Shown here: piece after piece, positions 48,183-57,932 of the stretch | Position numbering within the stretch: position 1 is the first letter of the stretch | Layout of the letters: each line of letters starts with the position of its first letter | Assembly: GCF_005937885.2 (NCBI RefSeq) | Contig: NZ_CP042176.1 | Location: forward strand, 4,707,501 to 4,771,500 | DNA: 64,000 bases | Origin: Bradyrhizobium sp. KBS0727 | GTDB lineage: Bacteria; Pseudomonadota; Alphaproteobacteria; Rhizobiales; Xanthobacteraceae | Reading direction: 5' to 3' | The notes under the pieces: model-generated | Databases searched by the model: none | Told to the model about the DNA's origin: nothing | What the model saw: only the letters and a program-made list of their open reading frames with translations | Program-made: the position numbers and the translations under genes

Positions 48183-51100
48183 CTATTGCAGCTGATGCGT
48201 TTCCGCCTCCGCCTGCTCCAGCCAGAACGGCATGTCCATGTCGCGGTACATCGTCGTCGCCGTCGTGAGATGGTCACGCGCTTCATCGCGCCTGCCGGTG
48301 CGCCGGCAGAGCTTCCCGAGCCCGAAATGGCAGTGGGCGACGAGCGGGCGCATGCCGCGCGGCTCGGCGAGCGCCAGCGCCTGGCGATAACAGGTCTCGC
48401 CGCTTTCTGCATCGAAGCGGTCGTGATGGGTCGTGATGTCGCCGACCAGGTGGAGCGCATGGGCAGCCAACCCAGGCTGAGACGAAGCGTGATCGACCGC
48501 CCGGTCGCCCAGGCGCCGCGCCTCGTCGAGCCGGCCGAGCGTCAGACAGGCGCGTCCCAGCAAGTGGTAAGACCCAGCAAGCTTGCCATCCATTCCCCTC
48601 GCCACCTGCTCCTCAACGAGTTGCTCGCCTTCCCGGAGTCGGTTCAGCGCCTCGCCCGCTGCGCCGAGTTGCGCAAGTGCCCAGGCTGAGGAGGCGACTG
48701 CCAAGGGAAGCCAGACAATAAGGCTACCCGTCCGGAGCACCGCGATCTGGTGCTCGCTCAGTGAGCGGGATTTCTCCCAATCGCCCCTGAGGAGATGGAG
48801 TTTGGTCGCCATTACGTAGACCATACCGATGCTGAGCGCATGCTGCGTCGGATCGGCGAGCCGGATCGCCTCGGCCAGGTACTCGGTCGCCTCGGCAAAT
48901 CTGCCGAGCTCGGCGAGGGCCGAGATCATCCAGCAGCGATCGTAGACCGGGGACGGTGCGCCGAGTCCAAAAGGCTCGTCGGCCCAGTCGGCTGGCAACG
49001 CCGCAAGGTTTCCGCTAGCCAGCTCGACCACCCGCGTGTACTCGCCCCGGTAGGAGTGCGCCTGCTCCAGATAAATTGTGGTTTGGATGCGCAGCCTCAA
49101 GTCCCCGAGGCGCCCAGCGACCTCCAATGCTCGGGTCCCGGACATGATCGCCTCGTCGAACTCACCAAAATTGCTGTGGATGTTCGTCATGATGGAGCCA
49201 ACGCGGCCACGTCGGTGGTCGTCGTTGAGCCGCTCGGCGAGAGCCTCTGCCTCCCGCAGGCGTTCCCGCGCGGCCAGGATTTCGCCGAGCGGAACAAGCG
49301 CCTGTCGCAACTCGAGACGGATCTCGAAGCCTTGCTCCAGTGTGAACTCGCTCTGCGGCAGCGCTTCGAGGAGATGCAGCGCCTGCTCGAAGGATTCGGC
49401 AGCCTCGCGGTTGGCCGATCGCGTGCTGGCAAGCTGACCCGCCTTGCGCCAATAGCCGATCGCCTCGCTCGCAAGCCCGGCCTCGGTGAAATGGTGGGCG
49501 ACGACTTCGGGTAGCCGTTCGACCATCCCCGGAAACCGCCCGACCAGCACTTCGGCGATGCTCGCATGCAACTGCCGCCGGCGGCTCCTGAGCATCGTGA
49601 CGTAGGCGGCGTCCTGTACCAGCGCGTGCTTGAACGCGTAGGTCGCGTCCGGCAGCGTTCCGCGCCGGGAGATGAGGCCCGAGGCCATCAACCGCTCGAG
49701 CGCCGCGTCGAGGTCCATGGGGGCCAGGGCCGATACCGCGCCAATCAACTCGCGGGAGAACTCCCGTCCGATCGCGGCGCCGATCTGCGCCGTATCCCTG
49801 GCCGAGACGACCCGGTCGAGGCGCGCCACCAGCGAGGCCTGCAGCGTCGACGGCATCGCGAGCGTCGGCAGCGGTCCGTCGAGCACGTAACGGTCCGTTG
49901 TCTCACGCAACACTCCGCTCTCGAGCAGCGTGCTGGTCAGCTCCTCGATGAACAATGGCACGCCATCCGTGCGCGCGAGAACCTGCTCGACGAGCGCATC
50001 GGGCAGCGCCTTGCCCCTGCTGACACCGTCGATGATGGCGGCGCTGTCCCGGCGGCCGAGCCGGCTCAAGGGCAGCATCGTCACATGTGGCTGCCCGATC
50101 CAGGCGGGCTGGGTTTCCGGCCTTGTCGTGACGATCAGCAACACCGGCAGGCGGGCCGCGCGGGCCACCATTCGATCGAGCAAATCCTGCGACGTCGGAT
50201 CAATCCAGTGGATGTCCTCGAACATGATCGCGACGGGCCCCTGCGCGGCTGCGCCGGCGAACTGGTCAAGAAGGGCCGCGAGGGTCATCTCTCGCTTCTG
50301 CTGCGGACTGACCGCCAACGCCGGGTACGCGTCCGCCGGCACTCCCAACAGCGCGGCAATGAACGCCACATCGCGCGATAGATCTTTTGCCGTAGGCTTG
50401 AGCAAGGCCACCAGCCTGTCGAGCTTCGCGCCGGCGCTGCTGCCGGGTTCGAAGCCCGCCGCCTGCTCAAGCCGCGCAATGAATGGGTGCAGCGGGCTGT
50501 GTGTATGGTGCGGCGTGCAGAAATAGCGAAGGCAAGCCCGCGGCTCGCCCTCGAGCCCGGCCAGCAGGCTTTCGGCGATGCGCGACTTGCCGATGCCGGG
50601 CTCACCCGAGAGGAGCACGACCCGCCCTTCGCCAAGCCTGGTTTGATGCCAACGGCTCAGTAACCGCTCAGTCTCCTCTTGCCGGCCAACGAGCGGGGTC
50701 AACTCGCCCGCGCGCCGCGCCTCGAACCGGCTGACACCCGCGGTTTCGCCGTGCACCCGCCACGCCTCCACCGGTTGCGGCAATCCCTCCGTCGCAATGG
50801 CATTAAGCGCGCGGCAGTCGAACATCCGTCCCACCAACCGATGCGTGCTGGCGGCGATAACGACCTCGCCCGGCGATGCCAGAGTCTGCAGCAGCGCCGC
50901 TACGTTGGGCGCCTCGCCAATCGCAACACGCTGCTGGGTGTCGCCGGCTGCCGACCGCTCGCCGACGACCACGAGCCCGCTGGCGATGCCAACGCTCGCC
51001 TGAAGCGTATCTCCGGAAGATGCCTTGAGCGCGCCGACCGCGTCGAGGATGGCAGCGCCCGCACGCACGGCCTGCTCGGCATCGTGCTCTTGAGCTGCCG

Positions 51101-52208
51101 GATAGCCGAAATAGACGTGCGCCCCATCGCCGAGATACTGGGCGACAAATCCGCCAAATCGCGACGCCGCATCGGCGACCGTCTTGTGGAACACGGCGAC
51201 GAGGTCGTGCATGTCCTCAGGGTCAAGGCGCGCCGACAGCGGCGCCGACCCGACAATATTGCAGACGATGATCGTCAGCTGCCGCCGCTCGCCGCTCCCG
51301 AGGCGGACTGCCATCGCGGACAATGCCACATCGCCGTCCGCGGTGGAGTTGTCGGCGTTCTGTTCTTCATGGTCTCCCGGACCATTGCCAACGGGCAACG
51401 CCACAAATCCATCGGGCTGCGCGGGCACGGGCCTGGCGATGTCCTTGACGACGGCCGATCCGCCCGGCGGTTGCGTGTTACCGCGTAGTTCGGCGGCGAG
51501 CGACCTCGTTGCCGCATCCGGCTCCGTGTTCAGCTCATGCTTGAGCAGCTCAACGAGATTCTGGTAGTGCTTGAGGGCTTCGGCTTTCCGTCCGATGGCA
51601 GCCAGCGCCTGCACGACCAGCCGATGGGCGTCCTCGCGCATGTTGTTGAGCGCGATGGCCCGATGGCCGGCTCTCAGCGCGGGTTCGGCGCGGCCGGCGG
51701 CCAGTTCTTGTTCGCCGAGCTTCACCATGGCGCCGATGGCCAGCTCCAGAAGGCTCTCCCGTTCACCGGTCAGCCATTCGCTCCAGTTCTGTTCGCCGAG
51801 ACCGATGTCGTCGACGAGCCGGCCCCGGTAGAGATCCACTGCTGCACTCAAGGCGTCTGCACTGCCCTCACGGACCAGGCCCCTGAAGCGACCCACGTCG
51901 GACAGGACTACCGCCGCATTCAGCGATACGAACTCGTCGTCGCTCTCGATAGCGTCAGGGCCGAGAACCTGGCGCAGCCGAAACAGCGTCTGGCGCAAGT
52001 TCTGATTGGCCTGGACGTTGAAATGAGAGCCCCAAAGCAGGCTCGACAATCTCTCACGCGGTTGAGGCTCAGGCGCCGTACAGGCCAGGTAGGCCAGCAA
52101 TCCGGCAAGCTTCTTGTTAGGCAGACCGATAACGCCGTGCGGTCCGGTCAGCACAAACCGCCCGAGTAATGACAGACTGAATCTCGGAAGCGGCGCGGGG
52201 TCCGTCAT
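48183..52208 (-). CDS. SARP-like regulator with BTAD, class III cyclase-like, AAA ATPase and TPR domains
   Basis: The 1341-residue protein combines, in order, a winged-helix DNA-binding domain (about 8-95: SLLWGSHFNVQANQNLRQTL), a BTAD domain (about 100-245), a class III nucleotide cyclase-like domain (about 305-470), an AAA/NB-ARC-like ATPase (about 505-800, Walker A GEPGIGKS at 535-542, Walker B-like MFEDIHW) and TPR repeats to the end. This is the SARP-LAL type of multi-domain regulator. In the cyclase part, the first metal-binding Asp is Asn317 (VCNIVGSAP instead of VCDIVGST), and the transition-state Arg is Leu439 (PNVAALLQ instead of PNLAARLQ), so catalysis is doubtful. Asp361 is retained. 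Confidence 0.85.
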   Translation of the reverse strand: MTDPAPLPRFSLSLLGRFVLTGPHGVIGLPNKKLAGLLAYLACTAPEPQPRERLSSLLWGSHFNVQANQNLRQTLFRLRQVLGPDAIESDDEFVSLNAAVVLSDVGRFRGLVREGSADALSAAVDLYRGRLVDDIGLGEQNWSEWLTGERESLLELAIGAMVKLGEQELAAGRAEPALRAGHRAIALNNMREDAHRLVVQALAAIGRKAEALKHYQNLVELLKHELNTEPDAATRSLAAELRGNTQPPGGSAVVKDIARPVPAQPDGFVALPVGNGPGDHEEQNADNSTADGDVALSAMAVRLGSGERRQLTIIVCNIVGSAPLSARLDPEDMHDLVAVFHKTVADAASRFGGFVAQYLGDGAHVYFGYPAAQEHDAEQAVRAGAAILDAVGALKASSGDTLQASVGIASGLVVVGERSAAGDTQQRVAIGEAPNVAALLQTLASPGEVVIAASTHRLVGRMFDCRALNAIATEGLPQPVEAWRVHGETAGVSRFEARRAGELTPLVGRQEETERLLSRWHQTRLGEGRVVLLSGEPGIGKSRIAESLLAGLEGEPRACLRYFCTPHHTHSPLHPFIARLEQAAGFEPGSSAGAKLDRLVALLKPTAKDLSRDVAFIAALLGVPADAYPALAVSPQQKREMTLAALLDQFAGAAAQGPVAIMFEDIHWIDPTSQDLLDRMVARAARLPVLLIVTTRPETQPAWIGQPHVTMLPLSRLGRRDSAAIIDGVSRGKALPDALVEQVLARTDGVPLFIEELTSTLLESGVLRETTDRYVLDGPLPTLAMPSTLQASLVARLDRVVSARDTAQIGAAIGREFSRELIGAVSALAPMDLDAALERLMASGLISRRGTLPDATYAFKHALVQDAAYVTMLRSRRRQLHASIAEVLVGRFPGMVERLPEVVAHHFTEAGLASEAIGYWRKAGQLASTRSANREAAESFEQALHLLEALPQSEFTLEQGFEIRLELRQALVPLGEILAARERLREAEALAERLNDDHRRGRVGSIMTNIHSNFGEFDEAIMSGTRALEVAGRLGDLRLRIQTTIYLEQAHSYRGEYTRVVELASGNLAALPADWADEPFGLGAPSPVYDRCWMISALAELGRFAEATEYLAEAIRLADPTQHALSIGMVYVMATKLHLLRGDWEKSRSLSEHQIAVLRTGSLIVWLPLAVASSAWALAQLGAAGEALNRLREGEQLVEEQVARGMDGKLAGSYHLLGRACLTLGRLDEARRLGDRAVDHASSQPGLAAHALHLVGDITTHHDRFDAESGETCYRQALALAEPRGMRPLVAHCHFGLGKLCRRTGRRDEARDHLTTATTMYRDMDMPFWLEQAEAETHQLQ

Positions 52209-52437
52209 TTCAAGGCTTGCACAATAGAACCCCACTTTACCAATGACACACCATACCTCGTTTCGGGAAACCGTGAGCAGAATTAGTAACGTCGCGATAA
52301 CGGCTGACTAACGCCTGCGAAGACCGCTGTGGCCTAAATCGAACCACGCAGTGCGAGTCGCTTCGAACCCGCATTTATACAGAAACGGTCGACCAAGGAC
52401 ACGTCTTGCGTGCAAATCCCGTTATTGCACTTGTTTG

Positions 52438-52788
52438 ATGAACACCCCAGCCACCACACCGCAGGCAAAATCCGTTCTGATCGAGGCACTTCATCATTCG
52501 CGCCGCCGGGACGCTGCCCGCGTCATTCATCGCTACGGACATTTGATCGCCGACGACGTCGAAAGCGAATGGCCCGCACGGCTTGCGGCGACCGACGCGT
52601 GCAGGTGCGCTCGGCCGGCAGAGAACGAACAAGAAAAGGAAGATTTTCGGATGTTGCGCGCAAACAGTCTGATCGCCCTGGTGCTTCTCGGTTTCGGCAT
52701 CGCTCACGTCGTTGGCACCACCCTGCTGCTGCGCGGAGCAACCCCTCACGTGACACAGGCGGCCATTGTCACGAATCAAGGAGATTGA
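52438..52788 (+). CDS. Small hypothetical protein, possibly with one membrane span
   Basis: From 52438 the frame gives 116 residues: a helical polar part (SVLIEALHHSRRRDAARVIH, ADDVESEWPARLAATDACRC) and then a hydrophobic helix (SLIALVLLGFGIAHVVGTTL). An internal ATG at 52651 with AAGGAAG upstream would give a 45-residue membrane peptide alone, as for the peptides that follow. Which start is used is not decided. The 229 bases between the SARP-type gene and this one hold no other gene. Confidence 0.5.
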   Translation: MNTPATTPQAKSVLIEALHHSRRRDAARVIHRYGHLIADDVESEWPARLAATDACRCARPAENEQEKEDFRMLRANSLIALVLLGFGIAHVVGTTLLLRGATPHVTQAAIVTNQGD

Positions 52789-52930
52789 TCGCGCTGCGAG
52801 CGACAGCGGCGCGTGCCGCTTGTCGCTAGCGATCCCGAAACCACCAAGTTCGCTCAAACATTCAACGCTTGCTGACGCATGCAGTCCCGATGGGCTGCCT
52901 GTAACGCGACGCACCGACCAAGAGGCTGAC

Positions 52931-53083
52931 ATGACTGCCATGGCCAGAGCTATATCGCGCACGCTTCTCTCGATTTCCGGCAAAGATGTCCTCAAGCAGG
53001 CTTTGTTCTGCTGCGGAGCAGGACTTCTGGTGTGGTTGCTCTCGCTGACGTACGGCCTTGACCTCAGTCCGGGCCTGTTCTGA
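52931..53083 (+). CDS. Small membrane peptide, 50 aa
   Basis: The product begins MTAMARAISRTLLSISGKDV and has one hydrophobic helix (QALFCCGAGLLVWLLSL). AGAGG lies just upstream of the ATG. Its TGA overlaps the ATG of the next small gene by one base (TGATG), so the two are coupled. The function is unknown. Confidence 0.6.
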   Translation: MTAMARAISRTLLSISGKDVLKQALFCCGAGLLVWLLSLTYGLDLSPGLF

Positions 53084-53250
53084 TGACGATGCCCGACGAA
53101 ACGCTGATTTTCTGCATTCTGATCGTTTGCCTCGGCGCCTGCTTCATTTGGGCCTTTTGGGAACTCGAGCAGATGCGGAATTCTCACCCGAGCGGGTTCG
53201 CAACTTACGCCGGTCGACATTGCGATAGCCGTTGCGGGCCATGCTCGTGA
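53083..53250 (+). CDS. Small membrane peptide, 55 aa
   Basis: The peptide begins MTMPDETLIFCILIVCLGAC and continues FIWAFWELEQMRNSHP, so it has one helix with two or three cysteines facing one side and a cluster of Trp. Cysteines recur near the end (HCDSRCGPCS). It starts inside the stop of the preceding gene. A broken second copy is at 53635. Confidence 0.55.
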   Translation: MTMPDETLIFCILIVCLGACFIWAFWELEQMRNSHPSGFATYAGRHCDSRCGPCS

Positions 53251-53420
53251 GACTTCTTTTCGGACGTCGGCGATGTCCGACGCGCATTTTCACGGTCCTC
53301 CTAGCAAAAATTACGCCGCTGTCACGCCCGACTAACGCCAACGACGACGGCGACAGCGTTCAATTGGTGTCACGCAACGATGTGCCGGGACATCGCGGTC
53401 GCAAAAATCGGAGTACCACC

Positions 53421-53852
53421 ATGCGCGCCCATACACGGTTTAAATCAGGCGACGATCATCTGCGCCTCGGCGCGATCTTCAGCCTGCCTGCCACGTGGTG
53501 GCAGCGAGCCTGTTTCAGGGCAGAGTTGCGCGCGGATATCAGAGACAAGCCCGATTTTCTCCGCGATATCGGTATCGGTTTGCACGAAGCGCAAGCCGAA
53601 GCGTCGCGGTTTTTTTGGGAACCTTTGCTACTGAACGCTGATTTTCTGCATTCTGATCATTTGCCTGGGCACCTGTTTTATCTGGGCCCTTTGGGAACTC
53701 GAGCAGACGCGGAATTCTCGCAACGAACGGGTTCGCAAATTACGGCGCTCGGCATCACGATAGCCGTCGCCGGTCATGATGTCCGACATGAGTCCTCCAC
53801 CTGCCAGGACAAGGCGGTGTTGGCCACCCTTCAAAATTACGACACGATGTGA
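53421..53852 (+). CDS. DUF1127-type small protein with fused out-of-frame tail
   Basis: GGAG precedes the ATG at 53421. Residues about 20-73 match the DUF1127 (YjiS-type) pattern: WWQRACFRAELRADIRDKPD, FLRDIGIGLHEAQAEASRFF and WEPLLL. Such proteins normally end close to this point. Here the frame continues for about 70 residues (NADFLHSDHLPGHLFYLG) through a shifted reading of the second copy of the 55-residue peptide gene. I infer that a small deletion removed the original stop. DUF1127 proteins are RNA-linked, stress-related small proteins in alphaproteobacteria. Confidence 0.55.
   Translation: MRAHTRFKSGDDHLRLGAIFSLPATWWQRACFRAELRADIRDKPDFLRDIGIGLHEAQAEASRFFWEPLLLNADFLHSDHLPGHLFYLGPLGTRADAEFSQRTGSQITALGITIAVAGHDVRHESSTCQDKAVLATLQNYDTM
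53635..53763 (+). pseudogene. Second copy of the 55-residue membrane peptide, start codon lost
   Basis: The frame reads TLIFCILIICLGTCFIWALW and then ELEQTRNSRNERVRKLRRSA. It is homologous to the start of the gene at 53083 over about 30 residues, but the first seven codons, including the ATG, are missing and a TGA stands directly in front. The C-terminal ends differ (basic here). The bases overlap the frame of the DUF1127-type gene. Confidence 0.55.
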
Positions 53853-53867
53853 GGAAATAGCTTCGAT

Positions 53868-53999
53868 ATGCGTGGGATGGTGGCAGCTTTCGTGATTATT
53901 ATTGGACTCTCGGCGGTGGTGGAAAAGAAGCAACAGGCATTTGTCCCTCGACCAACCGCGCCTATGCCCGCCGCACTAATACCCTGATGCTCCGGTAAG
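53868..53999 (+). CDS. Small hypothetical peptide, 43 aa
   Basis: The frame encodes MRGMVAAFVIIIGLSAVVEK, then KQQAFCPSTNRAYARRTNTL, a short N-terminal hydrophobic helix and a basic tail. GAGG is nine bases upstream. It is in the same run of very small membrane peptides. Low confidence, since short frames are common in this DNA. Confidence 0.35.
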
Positions 54000-54011
54000 G
54001 GCGTCAACGCC

Positions 54012-57000
54012 CTACCGCGACGCCTCGACCCGCTTCACGCCGACAATCGCGGGCAACGAGCCGGTGTGGGCCGGCTCGCTCTTCGGCTCGCCTTTGGCTT
54101 CCGGCGGCAGCATCGCGCGCGCGGTGGCCTCGGGGAAGCGGATCTTCATTTCGCGGATGAAGCCGTCGAGCGTGTCGACGTTGGCGGCCATCTTCGCGAT
54201 CAGGGCGAATTCGGTGCTGCTGGAGGCCGCCGGCTTGCTGGCCATGTCGAACGCCTGGCGGTCGGCATCGCCGGACATCAGCGGCGCGTATTTCTCGCGG
54301 AAGCGCGCCAGCCCGAGCGCGTCCTCGGCCAGCGCGTAGCCGACCACTGCGCGGATCACGTCGGCCTTCTCGGCCGCGTTCAGCGGTTTGAAGTCGCGCC
54401 AACGGTCGGCATAATACAGCTCGATCTGTTCGGAAGCCTCGCGCCACTGCCGCGACGCCCAGTAGATGTCGGAGCGCAGCCGGATCGCCTCGCGGCCGGT
54501 GATGTTGGAGATGATGTCGAGCGCGAGGTCATGCCGCCCGACGTCGCTTTGGGCGCGCGATTCCAGCAGCAGCCGCTGCTGGCGCAGTTCGCCCGAGAGA
54601 TCGGCGATGCGGGTCGAGCGCAGCGCCGCGATCGCGCGGTCCGGCTTGCGGTTGGTCAGGTACACCATGGCGAGCCGCGCCGCCACCTGCGCCCGCGCCG
54701 CGCCCTCCAGCCGCTTGTCGACCTGGTATTGCAAGAGGTCGGCGGCCTGGTCGAGCAGGTCGACCGCGACCAGCCGCTCCGCCAGGCGCCGGATCATCTC
54801 GTCGCCGCGGCGGCCGATCGGCGTCAACTCGCGGTACTCGTAGAACATGCCGAGCGCGTCGATCGGCTTCATGTCCTCGCCCTTGGGGCTGAGATAGAGC
54901 TGCGCAAACAGCGCGGACGCGGCGTCCTGGGCCTGTCGCGACAGTTCGGCATTCGGCTGCAGCCGGGTCGCGGTCTTGACCGCGGCAAAGGAATCCGAAT
55001 AGCGGGCGGTATCGGCATAGATCTGCGCCATCCGCTGCAGCGTCTTGACCTCGATGGCGTCGCCGCGCCAGATCGCCGACAGCGTTTCCAGTTCGCGCAA
55101 CGCTTCGGCCTGGCCCATCTCGCCACGCTTCTGGCGCAACAGCACCTCGAGCTGGCGGCCTTCGGCCGCCGCCTGCCGGTTGGGGGTGTTGGCGGCGAAC
55201 TTGTAGGCGTCGAGTGCGTCCTTGTCGTAGCCGAGCGCCTCGGCGAGCCGTCCGCGCAGCACCGCGATCTCGGGTTTCATTTCGGGGGGAACGCCGATCA
55301 CGTCGAGCTCGCTGCGCCGACGCGAGGCGCCGGCATAGTCCTTGACCTCGAGCGAGGCCCGCATGGCGTCGGCGGTCACGATGCGCTGCAGATCCAGCGG
55401 CAGCGAGGCGATCGCGAATTCGGCGTTCTTGAACTTCTCGCGGGCATCCGCCCATTTTTGCTGGCGGGCGAAGGCGAACCCCTTCCACAGCTGGGAATCG
55501 TAGCCGTTGCCGATCGCGGGATTGGCGAGATCCTTCAGCCCGCGCTCGGGATGGCCGATCAGGATGCTGGCCACCGCATGCACCATCATCACGGCGGCCT
55601 CTTCGTTGCCCTGCTTGGTCTCGGAGTAGATCAGATTGGTCACCCCGCGCGCTTCCTGATACATCGCGCGCGCCATGTAGAAATTGGCAAGGTCGAGCCG
55701 GGCCTGCGTCTTCTGCTCGGGCTCCGCGGTGGCGGCGGCCTTGATCAGCGCATCGAGCCGCGGCAGGAAGTTTTCTTCCTGGTTCTTGCGCCACTCCACG
55801 GCGTCAAACAACGGCCGCACCGCGGCGGTTGCGCGTTCGGCGGCGACGTCGGCCGACGACAGCGTCAGCCCGCCGGGCCGGCCAAGCATCACCTTGTCGG
55901 AGCCGACCTCGGCGGAGACGTCGTCCGAATTCGGACGCACCACCACGCCGTGGCCGGATTCCAGCAGCGACAGCTCGACAAAATCCTGCCGCTTGATGAA
56001 GCCGCGGACCGGCGGCGGCGCGGTGACCACCAGCAGCGTATCGCCGGCATCGGGATCGACCAGCCGGTACAACTGGCCGGGGTTCGCCAGCGGCACGCTG
56101 ACATTGGCGAGCGCCGGATCGGTGATGTTGCGCAACACCATCAGCGGCAGCGGCGGCGCCTGCACGCGATCGGCGAAGGTCAGCGTCCACTCGATACCGC
56201 CGCCCCGCGGATCGCTTTCCAGCGACGGCATCTGCGGCCGGTTCAGGCGAATGCGGACGGCCTGGCCCTTGTCCAGCGGCAACGTGCTGACGTCGCCGAT
56301 GATGGCGCCGCCCTTGGCGCGGATCGGCTCGACGTCGATCGATCCGGTCTTGTCGAACACCAGCCACACGGTGTCGGCGCGGCGAAACATCGCCGCCGGT
56401 GTCGGCCCGGTAAAGCTGAAGGTCACGCGCAAGCCGTCGCTGTCGCGCCGCGCCTCGACGGTGGCCGCTTTGGCGCCGGCCGGCGCCAACTTCTTCGCAG
56501 GCTCGACCGCGGCGGCCTTGATCTGCTCCTTGACTTGCTCCCTGGCAGGTTTCGGCGCCGCGGGCTTTGGCGCCTCCGCAGCATGCATCGTCTCGGCAGG
56601 CTCCGCGGGCTTGATGGATTCCTTGGCGGATTCCTTGACGGTGTCTTTGGCAGCTTCTTTCGCAGGCTCGGAGGGCTGCGCAATTATCTCAGGCGCGGCC
56701 GAGGCCTTCTCTGCGGCGCGCTCCGACGCTGGCGCCGCGGTCTCGGTCGCGGACGCCGCCGTTTCCGTCGCCGGCTGGTCGGGCCTGATTTCGATATGGG
56801 CCTGCTCGGCAATTTCCTCCGACGTCACCGGCGCCAGCGGCGCAGGCTGTTGCTGCGGCATCGTCTCGTTTACCGGCGCTCCGCGGGGAAGCTGCGCCAC
56901 CGGCTTGATCTTCGCCGGACTATGCTTGCCGGCCGGGGCGTGCGCGGCGGCGGCGGGCGGCGCATGCCCGTCGGCCATCGCGGACTTCTCCGCCTGCTGG

Positions 57001-57830
57001 AACGCGACGTCGACGATGTAGTTCTTTTCCTCGCGGAACGAATGAACGTCGACTTCGCCGATCAAGAGGATATCGACCGCAGATGATTCGACATCGGTGC
57101 GCTGGGTGATCGATGCGACATTCGGCGGCGACGCCACCTTGGCATCGGCGAGGTCGAAGTTCAGCACGTTGTTGAATTGCAGCGTCAGCTTCTGGTCGTT
57201 GAGCACCGACGACACGTTGACGCCGTCCGGCATCTCGAACACGAAGCGCACGAACGTCGGCTGCACCGAGGCGCGGACGCGAACCGGCGCTTTCTTCTTG
57301 GCGGCGGTGACCGCGAGCTGCGCCCGCAGCGCACGCTCGGCAACGCGCGCCCGCTCGGACAGTTCGCGAATGACTTCGGCGGGCAGCGAGGGCGGCGAAC
57401 CGGTCCAGCTATCGGGCAGGAAGTCGACGAAGATGCGCTCGCCTGCCGTCATGGTGTTGACGGTCGCCCGCCGCGCCAGCGACAGCCGGATCGCCATGCC
57501 GTCGGGATCGCGCCGCGCCGAGCCGACATAATCGGGAACCGCGTCCGACAGTTTGTCGACGGGAATGTCCACCGGACGCTTGAAGCGGATCACGATGATG
57601 GAGCCCGCGGTGGTGACCTCGGACTCGACGTCCTCGGCGAGCTTCAGCATCAGCCGCGCATAGCCGCCGGAAGCCGAAAACGTCGCCTCGCCCCGGACCG
57701 GGTCATCAGCCAGGGCCGCTGGCGGGAACGTCAGGCCGCCCAGGAGCGGCACCAGGACAAGGCAATGCCGCGCCGTCCGCGCCAATGCGCGGCCCAGCAA
57801 CGAAACTCCAGCGGCAGCCCTTCGCCCCAT
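54012..57830 (-). CDS. Very large TPR protein associated with flagellar genes
   Basis: The 1272-residue protein has a signal peptide (about 1-42, ending PPAALA) and N-terminal beta-rich domains (about 45-290) with SGGYARLMLKLAEDVESEVT. A Pro/Ala/Lys/Glu-rich low-complexity linker runs from about 295 to 455. A second beta domain follows (about 470-680), and then a long helical TPR array to about 1230 (MARAMYQEARGVTNLIYSET, AADLLQYQVDKRLEGAARAQ). The gene follows motE on the same strand after 102 bases. Its position suggests a periplasmic motor- or cage-associated protein, but this is inference. Confidence 0.75.
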   Translation of the reverse strand: MGRRAAAGVSLLGRALARTARHCLVLVPLLGGLTFPPAALADDPVRGEATFSASGGYARLMLKLAEDVESEVTTAGSIIVIRFKRPVDIPVDKLSDAVPDYVGSARRDPDGMAIRLSLARRATVNTMTAGERIFVDFLPDSWTGSPPSLPAEVIRELSERARVAERALRAQLAVTAAKKKAPVRVRASVQPTFVRFVFEMPDGVNVSSVLNDQKLTLQFNNVLNFDLADAKVASPPNVASITQRTDVESSAVDILLIGEVDVHSFREEKNYIVDVAFQQAEKSAMADGHAPPAAAAHAPAGKHSPAKIKPVAQLPRGAPVNETMPQQQPAPLAPVTSEEIAEQAHIEIRPDQPATETAASATETAAPASERAAEKASAAPEIIAQPSEPAKEAAKDTVKESAKESIKPAEPAETMHAAEAPKPAAPKPAREQVKEQIKAAAVEPAKKLAPAGAKAATVEARRDSDGLRVTFSFTGPTPAAMFRRADTVWLVFDKTGSIDVEPIRAKGGAIIGDVSTLPLDKGQAVRIRLNRPQMPSLESDPRGGGIEWTLTFADRVQAPPLPLMVLRNITDPALANVSVPLANPGQLYRLVDPDAGDTLLVVTAPPPVRGFIKRQDFVELSLLESGHGVVVRPNSDDVSAEVGSDKVMLGRPGGLTLSSADVAAERATAAVRPLFDAVEWRKNQEENFLPRLDALIKAAATAEPEQKTQARLDLANFYMARAMYQEARGVTNLIYSETKQGNEEAAVMMVHAVASILIGHPERGLKDLANPAIGNGYDSQLWKGFAFARQQKWADAREKFKNAEFAIASLPLDLQRIVTADAMRASLEVKDYAGASRRRSELDVIGVPPEMKPEIAVLRGRLAEALGYDKDALDAYKFAANTPNRQAAAEGRQLEVLLRQKRGEMGQAEALRELETLSAIWRGDAIEVKTLQRMAQIYADTARYSDSFAAVKTATRLQPNAELSRQAQDAASALFAQLYLSPKGEDMKPIDALGMFYEYRELTPIGRRGDEMIRRLAERLVAVDLLDQAADLLQYQVDKRLEGAARAQVAARLAMVYLTNRKPDRAIAALRSTRIADLSGELRQQRLLLESRAQSDVGRHDLALDIISNITGREAIRLRSDIYWASRQWREASEQIELYYADRWRDFKPLNAAEKADVIRAVVGYALAEDALGLARFREKYAPLMSGDADRQAFDMASKPAASSSTEFALIAKMAANVDTLDGFIREMKIRFPEATARAMLPPEAKGEPKSEPAHTGSLPAIVGVKRVEASR

Positions 57831-57932
57831 CCAGGAAATCTCTTGGCCTCGACAAATTCAGCGGCGAAGCGCCCTCGCCCGCTCGTTTGAATCTTGAATT
57901 GGCCGGCTTAAGGTTTTGTTAAATATGCCGTT

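Noticed and set aside
54066..57086. A 1006-codon open frame opposite the giant TPR gene
   Set aside because: Arg/Gly/His-rich antisense shadow without motifs; the minus frame has a signal peptide, TPR pattern and flagellar context.
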